From: Bacilli bacterium | GTDB taxonomy: Bacteria > Bacillota_I > Bacilli_A > RF39 > UBA660 | Direction of reading: 5' to 3' | DNA length: 64,000 nucleotides | Assembly: GCA_900772415.1 (NCBI GenBank) | Contig: CAAHEC010000019.1 | Span: forward strand, 1 to 64,000 | Part shown: positions 17,086 to 26,045 of the stretch, in pieces | Layout of the letters: each line of letters starts with the position of its first letter | Numbering within the stretch: the stretch's first letter is position 1 | Notes under the pieces: generated by a model | The model's database searches: none | The model's input: the letters and a program-made list of their open reading frames with translations, nothing else | Told to the model about the DNA's origin: nothing | Program-made: the position numbers and the translations under genes

Positions 17086-17709
17086 CTATTTCTCCACAGG
17101 TTTAATTACAACACATCTATTTGGTTCTTCACCAATACTTTCTGTTATAACTCCTTTAAAATTAGATAATCTGTTATGAACTAATCTTCTTTCATATGAG
17201 TTCATCCTATCCATTTTAACTTCTATATTAGTTTTCACAACATCTTTGGCTAATTTAACTGCTAAACGTTCAATGTTTTTTTCTTGTTTTTCTTTATAAT
17301 CATTAGCGTCTAAAATAACGTTTACTCTAGTTCCTAACTTACTTTGAATTGATTGTCTTAATAAATCTTGAAGTGAAGACATTGTTCTACCATTTTTTCC
17401 GATTAAAATAGAACTGTTATCTGACATCATATTAACTTTTATATAATTTGGTCTTTTTTGTGTTTCAAACTCAACACTTATTCCCATAAGACTAGTTATT
17501 TCTTTTAAGTAAGATTTTATATATTCTACTACATCATCTTTTAAAACAACTGTTAATTCATATTTTTTAGACTTAAATAAACCTGTTTTAGCCTCTTCTT
17601 TAATGTTTGTATATACTTCATCAGTTGATGCATTAAGTTCGTTTAAAGCCTTATTTAATAATTCTTCACTATTTTTTCCTTCATATTTATGACTTTTTAA
17701 TTTTTGCAC
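17086..17709 (-). CDS. jag: RNA-binding protein Jag/KhpB (EloR)
   Basis: A 207-residue protein with a Jag N-terminal domain (KYEGKNSEELLNKAL), a KH type II domain with the GKNGRT loop, and a C-terminal R3H domain (YERRLVHNRL). In related bacteria it binds RNA and helps control elongation and division; its gene follows yidC. GTG 17709 is preferred because AAGGAG then has a normal distance; the GTG at 17718 would be directly on the ribosome site. The start overlaps yidC by about 23 bases. Confidence 0.92.
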   Translation of the reverse strand: MQKLKSHKYEGKNSEELLNKALNELNASTDEVYTNIKEEAKTGLFKSKKYELTVVLKDDVVEYIKSYLKEITSLMGISVEFETQKRPNYIKVNMMSDNSSILIGKNGRTMSSLQDLLRQSIQSKLGTRVNVILDANDYKEKQEKNIERLAVKLAKDVVKTNIEVKMDRMNSYERRLVHNRLSNFKGVITESIGEEPNRCVVIKPVEK

Positions 17710-18679
17710 TATTACCACTCCTTGCTACTAGTAAATTTTGAATAACCGTAAATAAACTTGAAGTTATCCAGTATAAACCAATTGCTGTTGATAGTTGAAA
17801 TGAACTTATAGTTATTACAAATACCATCATATTCATCATCATTTTTGTAGAACTTGCAGCTGGATTTGAATTATCAGTAGCTTGCGTTCCGTTTAATTTT
17901 AATGAGAAGAAAGTTACGATAAATACGATTACTGGAATTATCAAATACCAGAAGTTTCCTTTAGATAAAGCAAACCAAGGTGTTGTTCCAAGTTGTAATC
18001 CTAAGAATTTACCTTCAAATATTGCTGGAGTTCTGTTTATTGCTTCTAAGAAAGCTATAAATAATGGTAACTGAATAATTGCAATTAAGCATCCAGAGAA
18101 TAATGATATATTATATTTTTTATAAATTGCCATCATTTCTTGTGACTTAGCCATCATAGCTTGTTGATCATCCATTTTGTTAGCATATTTCTTTTCTAGC
18201 CTTTGTAATTCTGGTTGTGCCTTTTTTAAATTTTCAGATTGCATTGCACTTTTATTTGTTACTGGATACAAAATTAATCTAATGGCAAGTCCTGCAAGTA
18301 TTACAGCAAGTCCAAAGTTTTTAACTAAATAGCCTAACTTTAATATTAACCAAGCAAGAGGTTTTATAAAAATGTTATCCCATAATCCTTCACTTGCTTT
18401 TATCTTTGGTGTAAAATTCTTACAATCAACTAACTTATCAGTATTAACTTTATTATCTTTATAAACCTTTATAAGTTCTTTTTCAGTTGGCTTACAAATT
18501 ATATTTTCCGTCAAAGACTGACCAGTTGCATTCTTTCCTTTTATATATCTTACTACAGTTTTAGTTTTTTTACCTTTATCATTTGTTTTTTCAACAACTA
18601 ATTGTTTAGTACAACCAGTTAATAAAAAAACTAGTAAAAAAACTATCAATATCTTCCCTATTTTCTTTAGTTTTTTCAT
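17687..18679 (-). CDS. yidC: Membrane insertase YidC/SpoIIIJ (lipoprotein form)
   Basis: A 330-residue insertase that places proteins into the membrane with or without SecYEG; in Bacillus the SpoIIIJ paralogue is also needed for sporulation. The N-terminus is a lipoprotein signal with lipobox LTGC, typical of Gram-positive YidC. The YidC/Oxa1 core follows with five membrane helices, starting near LAWLILKLGYLVKNFGLAV and including the cytoplasmic hairpin KAQPELQRLEKKY. ATG 18679 is behind AGGAGA. It is in the rpmH-rnpA-yidC-jag order. Confidence 0.96.
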   Translation of the reverse strand: MKKLKKIGKILIVFLLVFLLTGCTKQLVVEKTNDKGKKTKTVVRYIKGKNATGQSLTENIICKPTEKELIKVYKDNKVNTDKLVDCKNFTPKIKASEGLWDNIFIKPLAWLILKLGYLVKNFGLAVILAGLAIRLILYPVTNKSAMQSENLKKAQPELQRLEKKYANKMDDQQAMMAKSQEMMAIYKKYNISLFSGCLIAIIQLPLFIAFLEAINRTPAIFEGKFLGLQLGTTPWFALSKGNFWYLIIPVIVFIVTFFSLKLNGTQATDNSNPAASSTKMMMNMMVFVITISSFQLSTAIGLYWITSSLFTVIQNLLVARSGNSAKIKKS

Positions 18680-18693
18680 CTAGTTATTTTCTC

Positions 18694-19020
18694 CTATCTA
18701 TCAAATTTTTTTAAAACACTAATTAAATCTTCCTTTAATTCTAAATACTGGGCGCTTACAGCACTTTTCTTTAATACAATTATATAATCTTTATAAGCAA
18801 AATGCAACTTAGATTTATCAATTATATCCTTTACTCTTCTTTTTATTAAATTTCTTGTAACTGCGTTTCCTAATTTTTTAGAAACACATATTCCAAATCT
18901 ATAATTTTCTGCTTCATTATCCTTAATATATATATAAGCATATTTAGAGTATGTTTGATTTCTTAGTTTAAATGCTTTATCAAAATCTCTTTTTTCCTTA
19001 ACTATGTTTATTTTTTTCAT
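18694..19020 (-). CDS. rnpA: Ribonuclease P protein component
   Basis: A 108-residue basic protein that binds RNase P RNA and helps mature tRNA 5' ends. The family signature is visible as RFGICVSKKLGNAVTRNLIKRRVKD. Start is ATG 19020 behind AGAGGTG. It lies 46 bases downstream of rpmH, with a hairpin in the gap. Confidence 0.96.
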   Translation of the reverse strand: MKKINIVKEKRDFDKAFKLRNQTYSKYAYIYIKDNEAENYRFGICVSKKLGNAVTRNLIKRRVKDIIDKSKLHFAYKDYIIVLKKSAVSAQYLELKEDLISVLKKFDR

Positions 19021-19037
19021 AAGTACACCTCTAATAA

Positions 19038-19063
19038 CAAAAAACCACTTACCTAAATAAGTG
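19038..19063 (-). terminator. Hairpin between rpmH and rnpA
   Basis: CCACTTA and TAAGTGG pair around a six-base loop. On the minus strand six T follow, so it looks like an intrinsic terminator. It could lower rnpA and yidC expression relative to rpmH. Confidence 0.7.
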
Positions 19064-19066
19064 GAA

Positions 19067-19195
19067 TTATGCTGATAATTTTTTACGTCCTTTTGCTCTT
19101 CTTTTATTTAAAATACCAGTATCAGCTAATTTTCTTGCAAAAAAACCATGAACTTTTTTCTTTTTATGATTATTTGGTTGAAATGTTCTTTTCAT
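19067..19195 (-). CDS. rpmH: 50S ribosomal protein L34
   Basis: A 42-residue very basic ribosomal protein beginning [18 protein letters not shown] and ending [10 protein letters not shown], the diagnostic ends of L34. The middle segment ([13 protein letters not shown]) differs from the usual ARMxTxxGRxVLxxRR, but length and ends are normal. It is preceded by GGAGGTG and a strong promoter. It marks the left edge of oriC. Confidence 0.96.
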   Translation of the reverse strand: MKRTFQPNNHKKKKVHGFFARKLADTGILNKRRAKGRKKLSA

Positions 19196-19672
19196 ATTTA
19201 CACCTCCAGCTCTTTTTAAACATGACTATTATAAGTGTTATTTAATTAATTGTCAACCTTTTTGATATACACTATATGTATATTTTTAATTGTTAAACTT
19301 TATCATATATAATTTATCAATATTTAATATAAATAATATAAATTAGTTTTCCACTTATTTATATTTTAAAAAAACTTACTAAAATATATAATCACATACT
19401 TTTCCACAATTAAAATTATATTTTTAGCTAATAGCCAATGAATATAAGCATTTATTAACAATCTGTGGAAAACTTTTTCTGTTTATTAATTAATTGTTAA
19501 TAAATAAATTTGTGGATATGTAGATTATGTTGATTTTTATTATAAAATAACGATTTATCTTGTGAAAAACTCTTGTGGATAAATAATATTTACTATTATA
19601 CATTGTTTTTCCACAGTATTTTTGGTAAAATATATGTAAATAACTCGTTTTATAGGGGGAAAGGAGGTTATT
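19196..19672. other. oriC, upstream (left) part
   Basis: A 477-base gene-free region between divergent rpmH and dnaA. DnaA boxes (consensus TTATCCACA) are visible at 19400-19408 (TTTTCCACA), 19464-19472 (reverse TTTTCCACA), 19511-19519 (reverse ATATCCACA), 19574-19582 (reverse TTATCCACA, perfect) and 19607-19615 (TTTTCCACA). The rest is AT-rich. Position, boxes and the change of gene direction identify it as half of a Bacillus-type bipartite origin. The boxes nearest dnaA probably also mediate its autoregulation. Confidence 0.9.
19228..19256 (-). promoter_or_regulatory. rpmH promoter
   Basis: On the minus strand TTGACA (19256-19251) and TATAAT (19233-19228) are separated by exactly 17 bases, a perfect match to the vegetative sigma-factor consensus. 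It would drive rpmH and, past the hairpin, rnpA-yidC-jag. Confidence 0.9.
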
Positions 19673-21022
19673 ATGAACATAGATAATCTGTGGGATAATT
19701 TCCTTGAAAAAATTAAATCAAGAATATCTTCTTTATCATATGATACTTGGTTTAAAAATACTAAATTAGTATCGCTTGATAACAATATAGCTAAAATACT
19801 TGTTGATTCACCACTTCAAAAAAAGAGTTTACAAGAAACATGGTATCAGACTATATCTGATGTATTTAGTGAAATAACAAATACTAGCTTTGATTTTGAA
19901 TTTGTTTTTGAAGACGAGGTAAGTAAAAACATTAATATTCCCATTGAAAATATTGGTGTTCCACTTAATACTGCTTTAAAATCTAACTTGAATTCAAAAT
20001 ATACTTTTGATTCATTTATAGTAGGAGAGAGTAACAAATTTGCTTATATGGCAGCAGTATCTGTTGCTGAAAATCCTGGAAAAACTTATAATCCATTATT
20101 TTTATATGGAAATAGTGGATTAGGTAAAACTCACCTTATGCACGCTATTGGAAATTTTATTATTGAAAATTCTAACAAGAAAGTGCTATATGTAACAAGT
20201 GAACAATTTATATCAGATTTTCTAAATATCAATAAAAAAGATGAATCCGGTACTAATTTTAGTTATATCGATAGTTTTAAGAATAAATATAGGGGAGTTG
20301 ATGTTCTAATAATTGATGATATTCAATTTTTAGGTGGTGCAACACAAACGCAACAAGAATTTTTTAATACCTTTAATAATTTGTATGATGATAATAAACA
20401 AATAATAATATCATCAGATAGATCACCTGATGACTTAAAAAAACTAGAGGATAGGTTAAGAACTAGATTTAATTGGGGACTTAGTGTAAATATCTATCCA
20501 CCTGATTACGAAATGAGAGTAGAGATATTAAGAAAAAAAATAATTGGACAAAACATGGACGGTACAATTAATGACGATGTTATTTCTTATATTGCTAATA
20601 ATTGTGATTCAGATGTAAGACAATTAGAAGGAGCTCTAACAAGGGTAATAGCATATGCAACTATGTTTAATACAAATGAAATTAATTTAAATCTTGCAAT
20701 TGATGCTTTAAAAGACTATTTATCAAAGTCTTCATTTGTTAAAAACAATATTCAAAAGATACAACAAATTGTCGCAGAGTATTATAATATAACGGTAGAA
20801 GACTTAAAATCAAAAAAAAGAAAGGCATCTATTGCTTTTCCGAGACAAGTTGCTATATATTTATGTAGAACGACAACTGATGAATCTTTTCCTAAAATTG
20901 GAATTCAATTTGGTGGAAGAGATCATTCTACAATAATGCATTCTGTTGATAAAATTGAAAATGAAATAAAGACAAATGCTCAATTTAAAGAAATTATTAA
21001 TGGTTTAAAAAAGAAACTATAA
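19673..21022 (+). CDS. dnaA: Chromosomal replication initiator DnaA
   Basis: A 449-residue AAA+ initiator that binds DnaA boxes and melts oriC. The N-terminal helicase-interaction domain begins MNIDNLWDNFLEKIKSR. The Walker A GNSGLGKTHLMHAI and Walker B VLIIDDIQFLGG follow. The C-terminal helix-turn-helix carries the DnaA signature FGGRDHSTIMHSVDKIE. Start is ATG 19673 behind AAAGGAGG. It is flanked on both sides by DnaA-box clusters. Confidence 0.99.
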   Translation: MNIDNLWDNFLEKIKSRISSLSYDTWFKNTKLVSLDNNIAKILVDSPLQKKSLQETWYQTISDVFSEITNTSFDFEFVFEDEVSKNINIPIENIGVPLNTALKSNLNSKYTFDSFIVGESNKFAYMAAVSVAENPGKTYNPLFLYGNSGLGKTHLMHAIGNFIIENSNKKVLYVTSEQFISDFLNINKKDESGTNFSYIDSFKNKYRGVDVLIIDDIQFLGGATQTQQEFFNTFNNLYDDNKQIIISSDRSPDDLKKLEDRLRTRFNWGLSVNIYPPDYEMRVEILRKKIIGQNMDGTINDDVISYIANNCDSDVRQLEGALTRVIAYATMFNTNEINLNLAIDALKDYLSKSSFVKNNIQKIQQIVAEYYNITVEDLKSKKRKASIAFPRQVAIYLCRTTTDESFPKIGIQFGGRDHSTIMHSVDKIENEIKTNAQFKEIINGLKKKL

Positions 21023-21168
21023 TTAAAATTGTGGAATAAATCAAAGTTTTACAAATTTATATGTGGATAAAAATTAACAAATAACTTTGTAATACAATAA
21101 AAAAAGAAGTTTTCCACATTATCCACAGTAATAATAATAAAAATACATATATAAAAGGAGAAATAAAA
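21023..21168. other. oriC, downstream (right) part with unwinding candidate
   Basis: The dnaA-dnaN gap has DnaA boxes at 21030-21038 (reverse TATTCCACA), 21062-21070 (reverse TTATCCACA), 21110-21118 (TTTTCCACA) and 21119-21127 (TTATCCACA), the last two abutting. Directly after them come tandem TAA triplets at about 21129-21140 and A/T-rich sequence. This resembles the box pair plus DnaA-trio layout of the B. subtilis unwinding region; the trio reading is inference. Confidence 0.8.
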
Positions 21169-22290
21169 ATGAAATTTAGTATAAAAAAGGAAGTATTACT
21201 TCAAAGCTTAAATTCTGTTAGTAAAGCTTTATCTAGCAAAAATTTAATACCTATATTATCTGGAATAAAATTTAACCTAACAAACGAAGGATTATTTTTA
21301 AGTGCTAGTGATAATGATATTAGTATTGAATCATTTATAGCTAAAGAAAAATTAGAAAATATAGAAAGTATTGGTTCTACTGTAATACAAGGTAAATACA
21401 TACTAGAAATAATAAGAAAACTAGAAGGAAAAATAATTAATATAGAATTACTTGATGGTATAAAAGTACTAATCTCTTGTTGTAATTCTGAATTTAATTT
21501 AAATTCAATGGATGCCTTAGAATTTCCAAATTTAAATTTAGAGGAAAAGAAAAATCCAATAATAATAAAAAAAGAAGAATTTAAAGAATTAATAAATAAA
21601 ACCTCTTTTGCTATATCTACGCAAGAAACTAGACCAGTTTTAACGGGTATTAATTTTAAAATAACAAATGATAAATTAGAATGTATTGCAACAGATTCTT
21701 ATAGATTAGCAAAAAAACACATTATTTTAAATGAAAAAGTTAAGGAAGATATAAATATTGTTATCCCAGGAAAAAATTTAATAGAATTAACTAAAATCTT
21801 AGAAGAAAAAGATGATGATATTGAAATGCATATATTTAATAATAAAGTTTTATTTAAGTTTGATAACACTTTATTTCAAACAAGAGTACTTTCTGGTACT
21901 TTTCCTGATGTTAATAGATTAATTCCTAAAGATTTTAATCTTTCTATTAAAACAAATACTTTAGAATTATATAATGTTATAGACAGAGCATCTTTATTAA
22001 CAAGTGAAAAAGATAAAAACATTATAAAATTTGAATGTAATGGAAATAATGTTATAGTATCTTCAAATTCTCCTGAAATAGGAAAAGTTGAAGAAAAAAT
22101 AGAAGTAGAGAAAAATAAGGAAGAGAATATAAAAATAGCTTTTTCATCAAGATTTATGATGGATGCTATAAAAACAATAGAAAGTAAAAATGTTATTCTT
22201 AACTTTAATAATGATATTAATCCAATAATAGTATTAGATGAAAGTGATAATAGTTTATTACAACTTATATTACCTATAAAAACATATTAA
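21169..22290 (+). CDS. dnaN: DNA polymerase III beta subunit (sliding clamp)
   Basis: A 373-residue clamp that encircles DNA and tethers polymerases. The three repeated clamp folds span the length. The start MKFSIKKEVLLQSLNSVSKAL and the end LDESDNSLLQLILPIKTY (usual Pro-x-Arg/Lys-x-Tyr-like terminus) are typical. Start is ATG 21169 behind AAGGAGA. Confidence 0.97.
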   Translation: MKFSIKKEVLLQSLNSVSKALSSKNLIPILSGIKFNLTNEGLFLSASDNDISIESFIAKEKLENIESIGSTVIQGKYILEIIRKLEGKIINIELLDGIKVLISCCNSEFNLNSMDALEFPNLNLEEKKNPIIIKKEEFKELINKTSFAISTQETRPVLTGINFKITNDKLECIATDSYRLAKKHIILNEKVKEDINIVIPGKNLIELTKILEEKDDDIEMHIFNNKVLFKFDNTLFQTRVLSGTFPDVNRLIPKDFNLSIKTNTLELYNVIDRASLLTSEKDKNIIKFECNGNNVIVSSNSPEIGKVEEKIEVEKNKEENIKIAFSSRFMMDAIKTIESKNVILNFNNDINPIIVLDESDNSLLQLILPIKTY

Positions 22291-22299
22291 ACTAGTTAA

Positions 22300-22337
22300 A
22301 AAATGAACTTGCATGATAGATAAGTTCATTTTTTTAG
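22300..22337 (+). terminator. Terminator after dnaN
   Basis: AAATGAACTT and AAGTTCATTT form a ten-base stem followed by a T run. It separates dnaA-dnaN from the comK-like gene, which therefore probably has its own promoter. Confidence 0.85.
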
Positions 22338-22363
22338 CTAATTTTTTTATTTAATACTATAAT

Positions 22364-22426
22364 TTGACAAATTTTTTAAAAATACTGTGGATAATAATTG
22401 CAATATTTATTTTTTAGGGGGCTTTT
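22364..22426 (+). promoter_or_regulatory. comK upstream region with DnaA box
   Basis: TTGACA at 22364-22369 is a candidate -35, but the best -10-like hexamer (GATAAT at 22390-22395) is about 20 bases away, wider than usual. A perfect DnaA box in reverse (TGTGGATAA) at 22386-22394 overlaps that hexamer. AGGGGG near 22418 is the ribosome binding site. Confidence 0.45.
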
Positions 22427-22891
22427 ATGGAAAATTATGAAATTAATAGAAATACATTAGCAATTTTATCTTGTGGAAAAGAAAAATCTAAAATAATAGA
22501 AGATGATAAAGAATTTTATGTTAATTTATCACCATTAAAAATAATTGATAATAGTTGCAAATATTTTGGAAGCAGCTATGATGGTAGGTTTAGTGGTACA
22601 AAAAGTATACTTGGAATATCACATAAATCACCAATAATAATAGAGGAAAGTAGTAAAATAATCTTTTTTCCAACAACATCACCTAGATTAGAACGTTGTA
22701 GTTGGATATCCTTAAATAACATTAGTGATTATTATAAATTATATGGTGATACAATTATAAAATTTAATTGTGGAAAAAAAATAAAACTTGAAATATCATA
22801 TGGAATAATTGATAATCAAGTATTAAGGTCTTCAAGATTGGAATCTATATTTTCAAAAAGATTAATTAATTTTGAAAAAAACAATAAATAA
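22427..22891 (+). CDS. comK: ComK-family competence transcription factor
   Basis: A 154-residue homologue of ComK, the master activator of competence genes in Bacillus. The match runs along most of the protein: YEINRNTLAIL at the start, SKIIEDDKEFYVN, PLKIIDNSCKYFGSSYDGR, ISHKSPIIIEE, IFFPTTSPRLERCSWIS, and ISYGIIDNQVLRSSRLES. It is about 40 residues shorter than B. subtilis ComK (192), ending before the C-terminal tail. It occupies the dnaN-recF gap where most Bacilli have yaaA. Family assignment is based on my recall of the ComK sequence; the regulatory role in this organism is inference. Confidence 0.88.
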   Translation: MENYEINRNTLAILSCGKEKSKIIEDDKEFYVNLSPLKIIDNSCKYFGSSYDGRFSGTKSILGISHKSPIIIEESSKIIFFPTTSPRLERCSWISLNNISDYYKLYGDTIIKFNCGKKIKLEISYGIIDNQVLRSSRLESIFSKRLINFEKNNK

Positions 22892-22967
22892 TTAAAAATA
22901 AGCCTTATTTTGTGATATAATTAGTATGTATGTAGTAGTATACTCAAAATAGGTGTAGGTGGTTTAA

Positions 22968-23009
22968 ATGGGCTTTAAAATACTGAATTATGTTTTTAAG
23001 GAAACTTGA
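22968..23009 (+). CDS. Possible 13-codon leader ORF overlapping recF start
   Basis: ATG 22968 follows AGGTGG by five bases and opens a frame of 13 codons ending TGA at 23007-23009, out of frame with and overlapping recF. It has the only good ribosome site near the recF start, so it may serve translational coupling. It may equally be chance; no homology is recognised. Confidence 0.3.
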   Translation: MGFKILNYVFKET

Positions 23010-24102
23010 ATTAAATAATTTTAGAAATATTTCTAAAGTAGATTTTGAATTTAATAAAAATATTAACATTTTTATAGGAAATAATGCCCAGGGTAAAACC
23101 AATATATTAGAAAGTATCTATTTTCTTGCAATAACAAGATCACATAGAACTCATAATGAACTTAATTTAATAAAAAATAATGAATTATGTACTAAAATTT
23201 CTTGTACTTTTTCAAACGATGATAATGATATTCATATGTTGTCTATTTTATTAAATGAAAATGGAAAAAAGGTATCTGTTGATAATATTATGCAAAAAAA
23301 GATAAGTAATTATTTATCAAGATTAAATGTTATTATGTTTTGTCCTGATGACCTAGAAATAATAAAAGGAACTCCTGCTACTAGAAGAAAATTTTTAAAT
23401 ATAGAACTTTCACAGTTTAAGAAAGATTATGTTTTTCAACTTAAAGAATATAATCAGGTTTTAAAACAAAGAAATGAGTATTTAAAACAAAAAAATAATG
23501 CTAAATTCGATAAAACTTATTTTAGCATTTTAACGGAAAAACTTGCTGTTAAAAACATAGAATTAGTAAAAATTAGGTACGATTTTATAAATAAAATAAA
23601 TGAGTATCTAAAAGATGTTTTTGATAAAATTGCAGGATTTGGTAATTTAGAGATTAAATATAAAAGTTTTATACAAGAAGAAGACTTAAATAAAGCCAAT
23701 TTAAAGGACTTTATTATAAATAAGTATAATTCTATGCTTATGAATGAATTACTTCAAAAAACGACCCTTTTAGGCTGTCACAAGGATGATTTTAAGATGT
23801 ATTTAAATGACCTTGATGTAACAGAGTTTTCATCTCAAGGACAACAAAGATTATCTATTTTAAGTTTAAAATTAGCAGAAATAGAAGTTTTTGTTAAGGA
23901 AAAACATACAAAACCAATTATTTTGCTAGATGATATATTTAGTGAACTAGATGAAATAAAGAAAAATAACATTATAGATTATTTTAAAGAGGATATACAA
24001 ATATTTATTACTACTACTGATATAAAAGACATAAATGATGAATTAAAGGCTAAATCTGATATTTATGTTGTGGATAATGGTAATTTTGATAAGGAGGAAT
24101 AA
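22990..24102 (+). CDS. recF: DNA replication and repair protein RecF
   Basis: A 370-residue SMC-like ATPase that loads RecA at gaps with RecO and RecR. The Walker A motif is IGNNAQGKTNILE, the ABC-type signature FSSQGQQRLSILSLKLAE, and the Walker B IILLDDIFSELD. The start is taken as ATG 22990 because the protein then begins MFLRKLELNNFRN like its family. No ribosome site lies directly before it, and the nearest one belongs to a short overlapping ORF. gyrB follows three bases later. Confidence 0.97.
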   Translation: MFLRKLELNNFRNISKVDFEFNKNINIFIGNNAQGKTNILESIYFLAITRSHRTHNELNLIKNNELCTKISCTFSNDDNDIHMLSILLNENGKKVSVDNIMQKKISNYLSRLNVIMFCPDDLEIIKGTPATRRKFLNIELSQFKKDYVFQLKEYNQVLKQRNEYLKQKNNAKFDKTYFSILTEKLAVKNIELVKIRYDFINKINEYLKDVFDKIAGFGNLEIKYKSFIQEEDLNKANLKDFIINKYNSMLMNELLQKTTLLGCHKDDFKMYLNDLDVTEFSSQGQQRLSILSLKLAEIEVFVKEKHTKPIILLDDIFSELDEIKKNNIIDYFKEDIQIFITTTDIKDINDELKAKSDIYVVDNGNFDKEE

Positions 24103-24105
24103 TTT

Positions 24106-26031
24106 ATGGAAGAAAATAAAGAACATTACGATGCCTCGGATATACAAGTACTAGAAGGACTAGAAGCAGTAAGAAAAAGACCAGGTATGTACATAGGTTC
24201 AACATCATCAGTTGGGCTTCACCATCTAGTGTGGGAAATAGTTGATAACGCAATTGATGAATCACTTGCTGGATATTGTGATGATATAGAAATAACTATA
24301 AATAAAGATAACTCGATAACCGTAAAAGATGATGGTCGTGGTATACCAACTGGAATTCATAAAAAAACTGGCATTTCAACTGTTGAAACAGTTTATACAG
24401 TACTTCATGCTGGTGGTAAGTTTGGTGGCGGTGGATACAAGGTATCTGGCGGACTTCACGGTGTTGGTGCGTCGGTTGTTAATGCTTTATCAAGCTGGGT
24501 AGAAGTAAAAGTATATCAAAATAGTCAGGTATACTATATAAGATTTGAAAATGGTGGTCATACAGTTGAACCACTTAAGGTAATTGATAAATGTTCTCCT
24601 GATAGAACAGGTACTACCGTAACTTTTAAAGCAGATCCTGAAATATTTAAAGAAACTACCGTTTACGATTATGAAATCTTAAAACAAAGAGTAAGAGAAC
24701 TTGCTTTTCTAAATAAAGGATTAAGAATTATTTTAGTAGACGATAGAGAAATAGAACCTAAAAAAGAAATATTTGTTTATGAAGGCGGTATAAGTGAGTA
24801 CGTTAAGTTCTTAAATAAAGGAAAAACACCAATACATGAGCAAATAGTTCATTTAGAAGGTGAAGAAGATAATATTTCAGTAGAGGTTGCAATGCAATAT
24901 AATACTGGATACACATCAAACATTTATTCGTTTACAAATAATATAAACACTCATGAAGGTGGAACTCACGAAGATGGTGTTAAAAGGGCATTAACAAGAA
25001 TAATTAACAGTTATGGTAAGAAAAACAAGTTCTTAAAAGACAATGATGCACCACTTACTGGTGATGATGTAAGGGAAGGTCTTACTATGATTATTTCTTG
25101 TAAGCATCCTGATCCACAATTTGAAGGACAAACAAAAACAAAATTAGGTAATAGTGAAGTAAGAAAAATAGCTGATGATGTATTTAGCGAAGGTTTTGAA
25201 AGATTTTTACTTGAAAATCCAGATGAAGCTAAACTAATTATGGAAAAAGCAATGACTGCTGCACGAGCTAGGGTTGCTGCTAAAAAAGCAAGAGAACTTA
25301 CTCGTCGTAAAGGTGATCTAGACGTTATAAACTTTGGTGGAAAACTAGTTGATTGTAAAGATAAAGATCCTTCAATATGTGAAATCTTCTTAGTCGAGGG
25401 TGATTCAGCAGGTGGTAGTGCTATAAAAGGTAGAAATAGTATGACACAAGCAATCCTTCCTTTAAGAGGTAAGATATTAAACGTTGAAAAAGCAAGATTA
25501 GATAGAGCTTTATCTAATGAGGAAATAAGAACTATTATTACTGCTTTTGGTACTGGTATTGGTGAAGATTTTAATCTTAGCAAACTAAGGTACGATAAAA
25601 TAATAATAATGACCGATGCCGATGTAGACGGTTCTCATATTAGAGTATTATTATTAACATTATTTTATAGATTTTTTAGACCAATTGTTGAAGCAGGACA
25701 CGTTTATGCGGCTCAACCACCACTTTTCTGCATAAAACACGGTAAAACAATTAAATATGTGTTAAATGAAGAGGAAAGAGATGCTTATTTAGCTAGTTTA
25801 AACCCAAATACGAAGTATGATATGATGCGTATGAAAGGTTTAGGTGAAATGGATGCTGAAGAACTAAACGAAACAACAATGGATATAAATACACGTGTAT
25901 TAAGAAAAATAACTGTTGAAGATGCTATGGCAGCAGATGAAGTATTTAATAAATTGATGGGTGAAGAAGTAGAACCTAGACGTAAGTTTATTGAAGAAAA
26001 TGCTGTATACGTAGAAAATTTGGATGTCTAA
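24106..26031 (+). CDS. gyrB: DNA gyrase subunit B
   Basis: The 641-residue ATPase subunit of gyrase. The GHKL ATP site includes [11 protein letters not shown] and [11 protein letters not shown], and the lid [14 protein letters not shown]. The Toprim domain has EGDSAGGSA and DADVDGSHI. Length is normal. Start is ATG 24106 behind AAGGAGG. It is followed by gyrA in an operon. Confidence 0.98.
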   Translation: MEENKEHYDASDIQVLEGLEAVRKRPGMYIGSTSSVGLHHLVWEIVDNAIDESLAGYCDDIEITINKDNSITVKDDGRGIPTGIHKKTGISTVETVYTVLHAGGKFGGGGYKVSGGLHGVGASVVNALSSWVEVKVYQNSQVYYIRFENGGHTVEPLKVIDKCSPDRTGTTVTFKADPEIFKETTVYDYEILKQRVRELAFLNKGLRIILVDDREIEPKKEIFVYEGGISEYVKFLNKGKTPIHEQIVHLEGEEDNISVEVAMQYNTGYTSNIYSFTNNINTHEGGTHEDGVKRALTRIINSYGKKNKFLKDNDAPLTGDDVREGLTMIISCKHPDPQFEGQTKTKLGNSEVRKIADDVFSEGFERFLLENPDEAKLIMEKAMTAARARVAAKKARELTRRKGDLDVINFGGKLVDCKDKDPSICEIFLVEGDSAGGSAIKGRNSMTQAILPLRGKILNVEKARLDRALSNEEIRTIITAFGTGIGEDFNLSKLRYDKIIIMTDADVDGSHIRVLLLTLFYRFFRPIVEAGHVYAAQPPLFCIKHGKTIKYVLNEEERDAYLASLNPNTKYDMMRMKGLGEMDAEELNETTMDINTRVLRKITVEDAMAADEVFNKLMGEEVEPRRKFIEENAVYVENLDV

Positions 26032-26045
26032 GGAGGTGAAATAAA

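Noticed and set aside
25011..25583. 190-residue minus-strand open frame
   Set aside because: It is entirely antisense to the conserved gyrB coding region and has no ribosome site.
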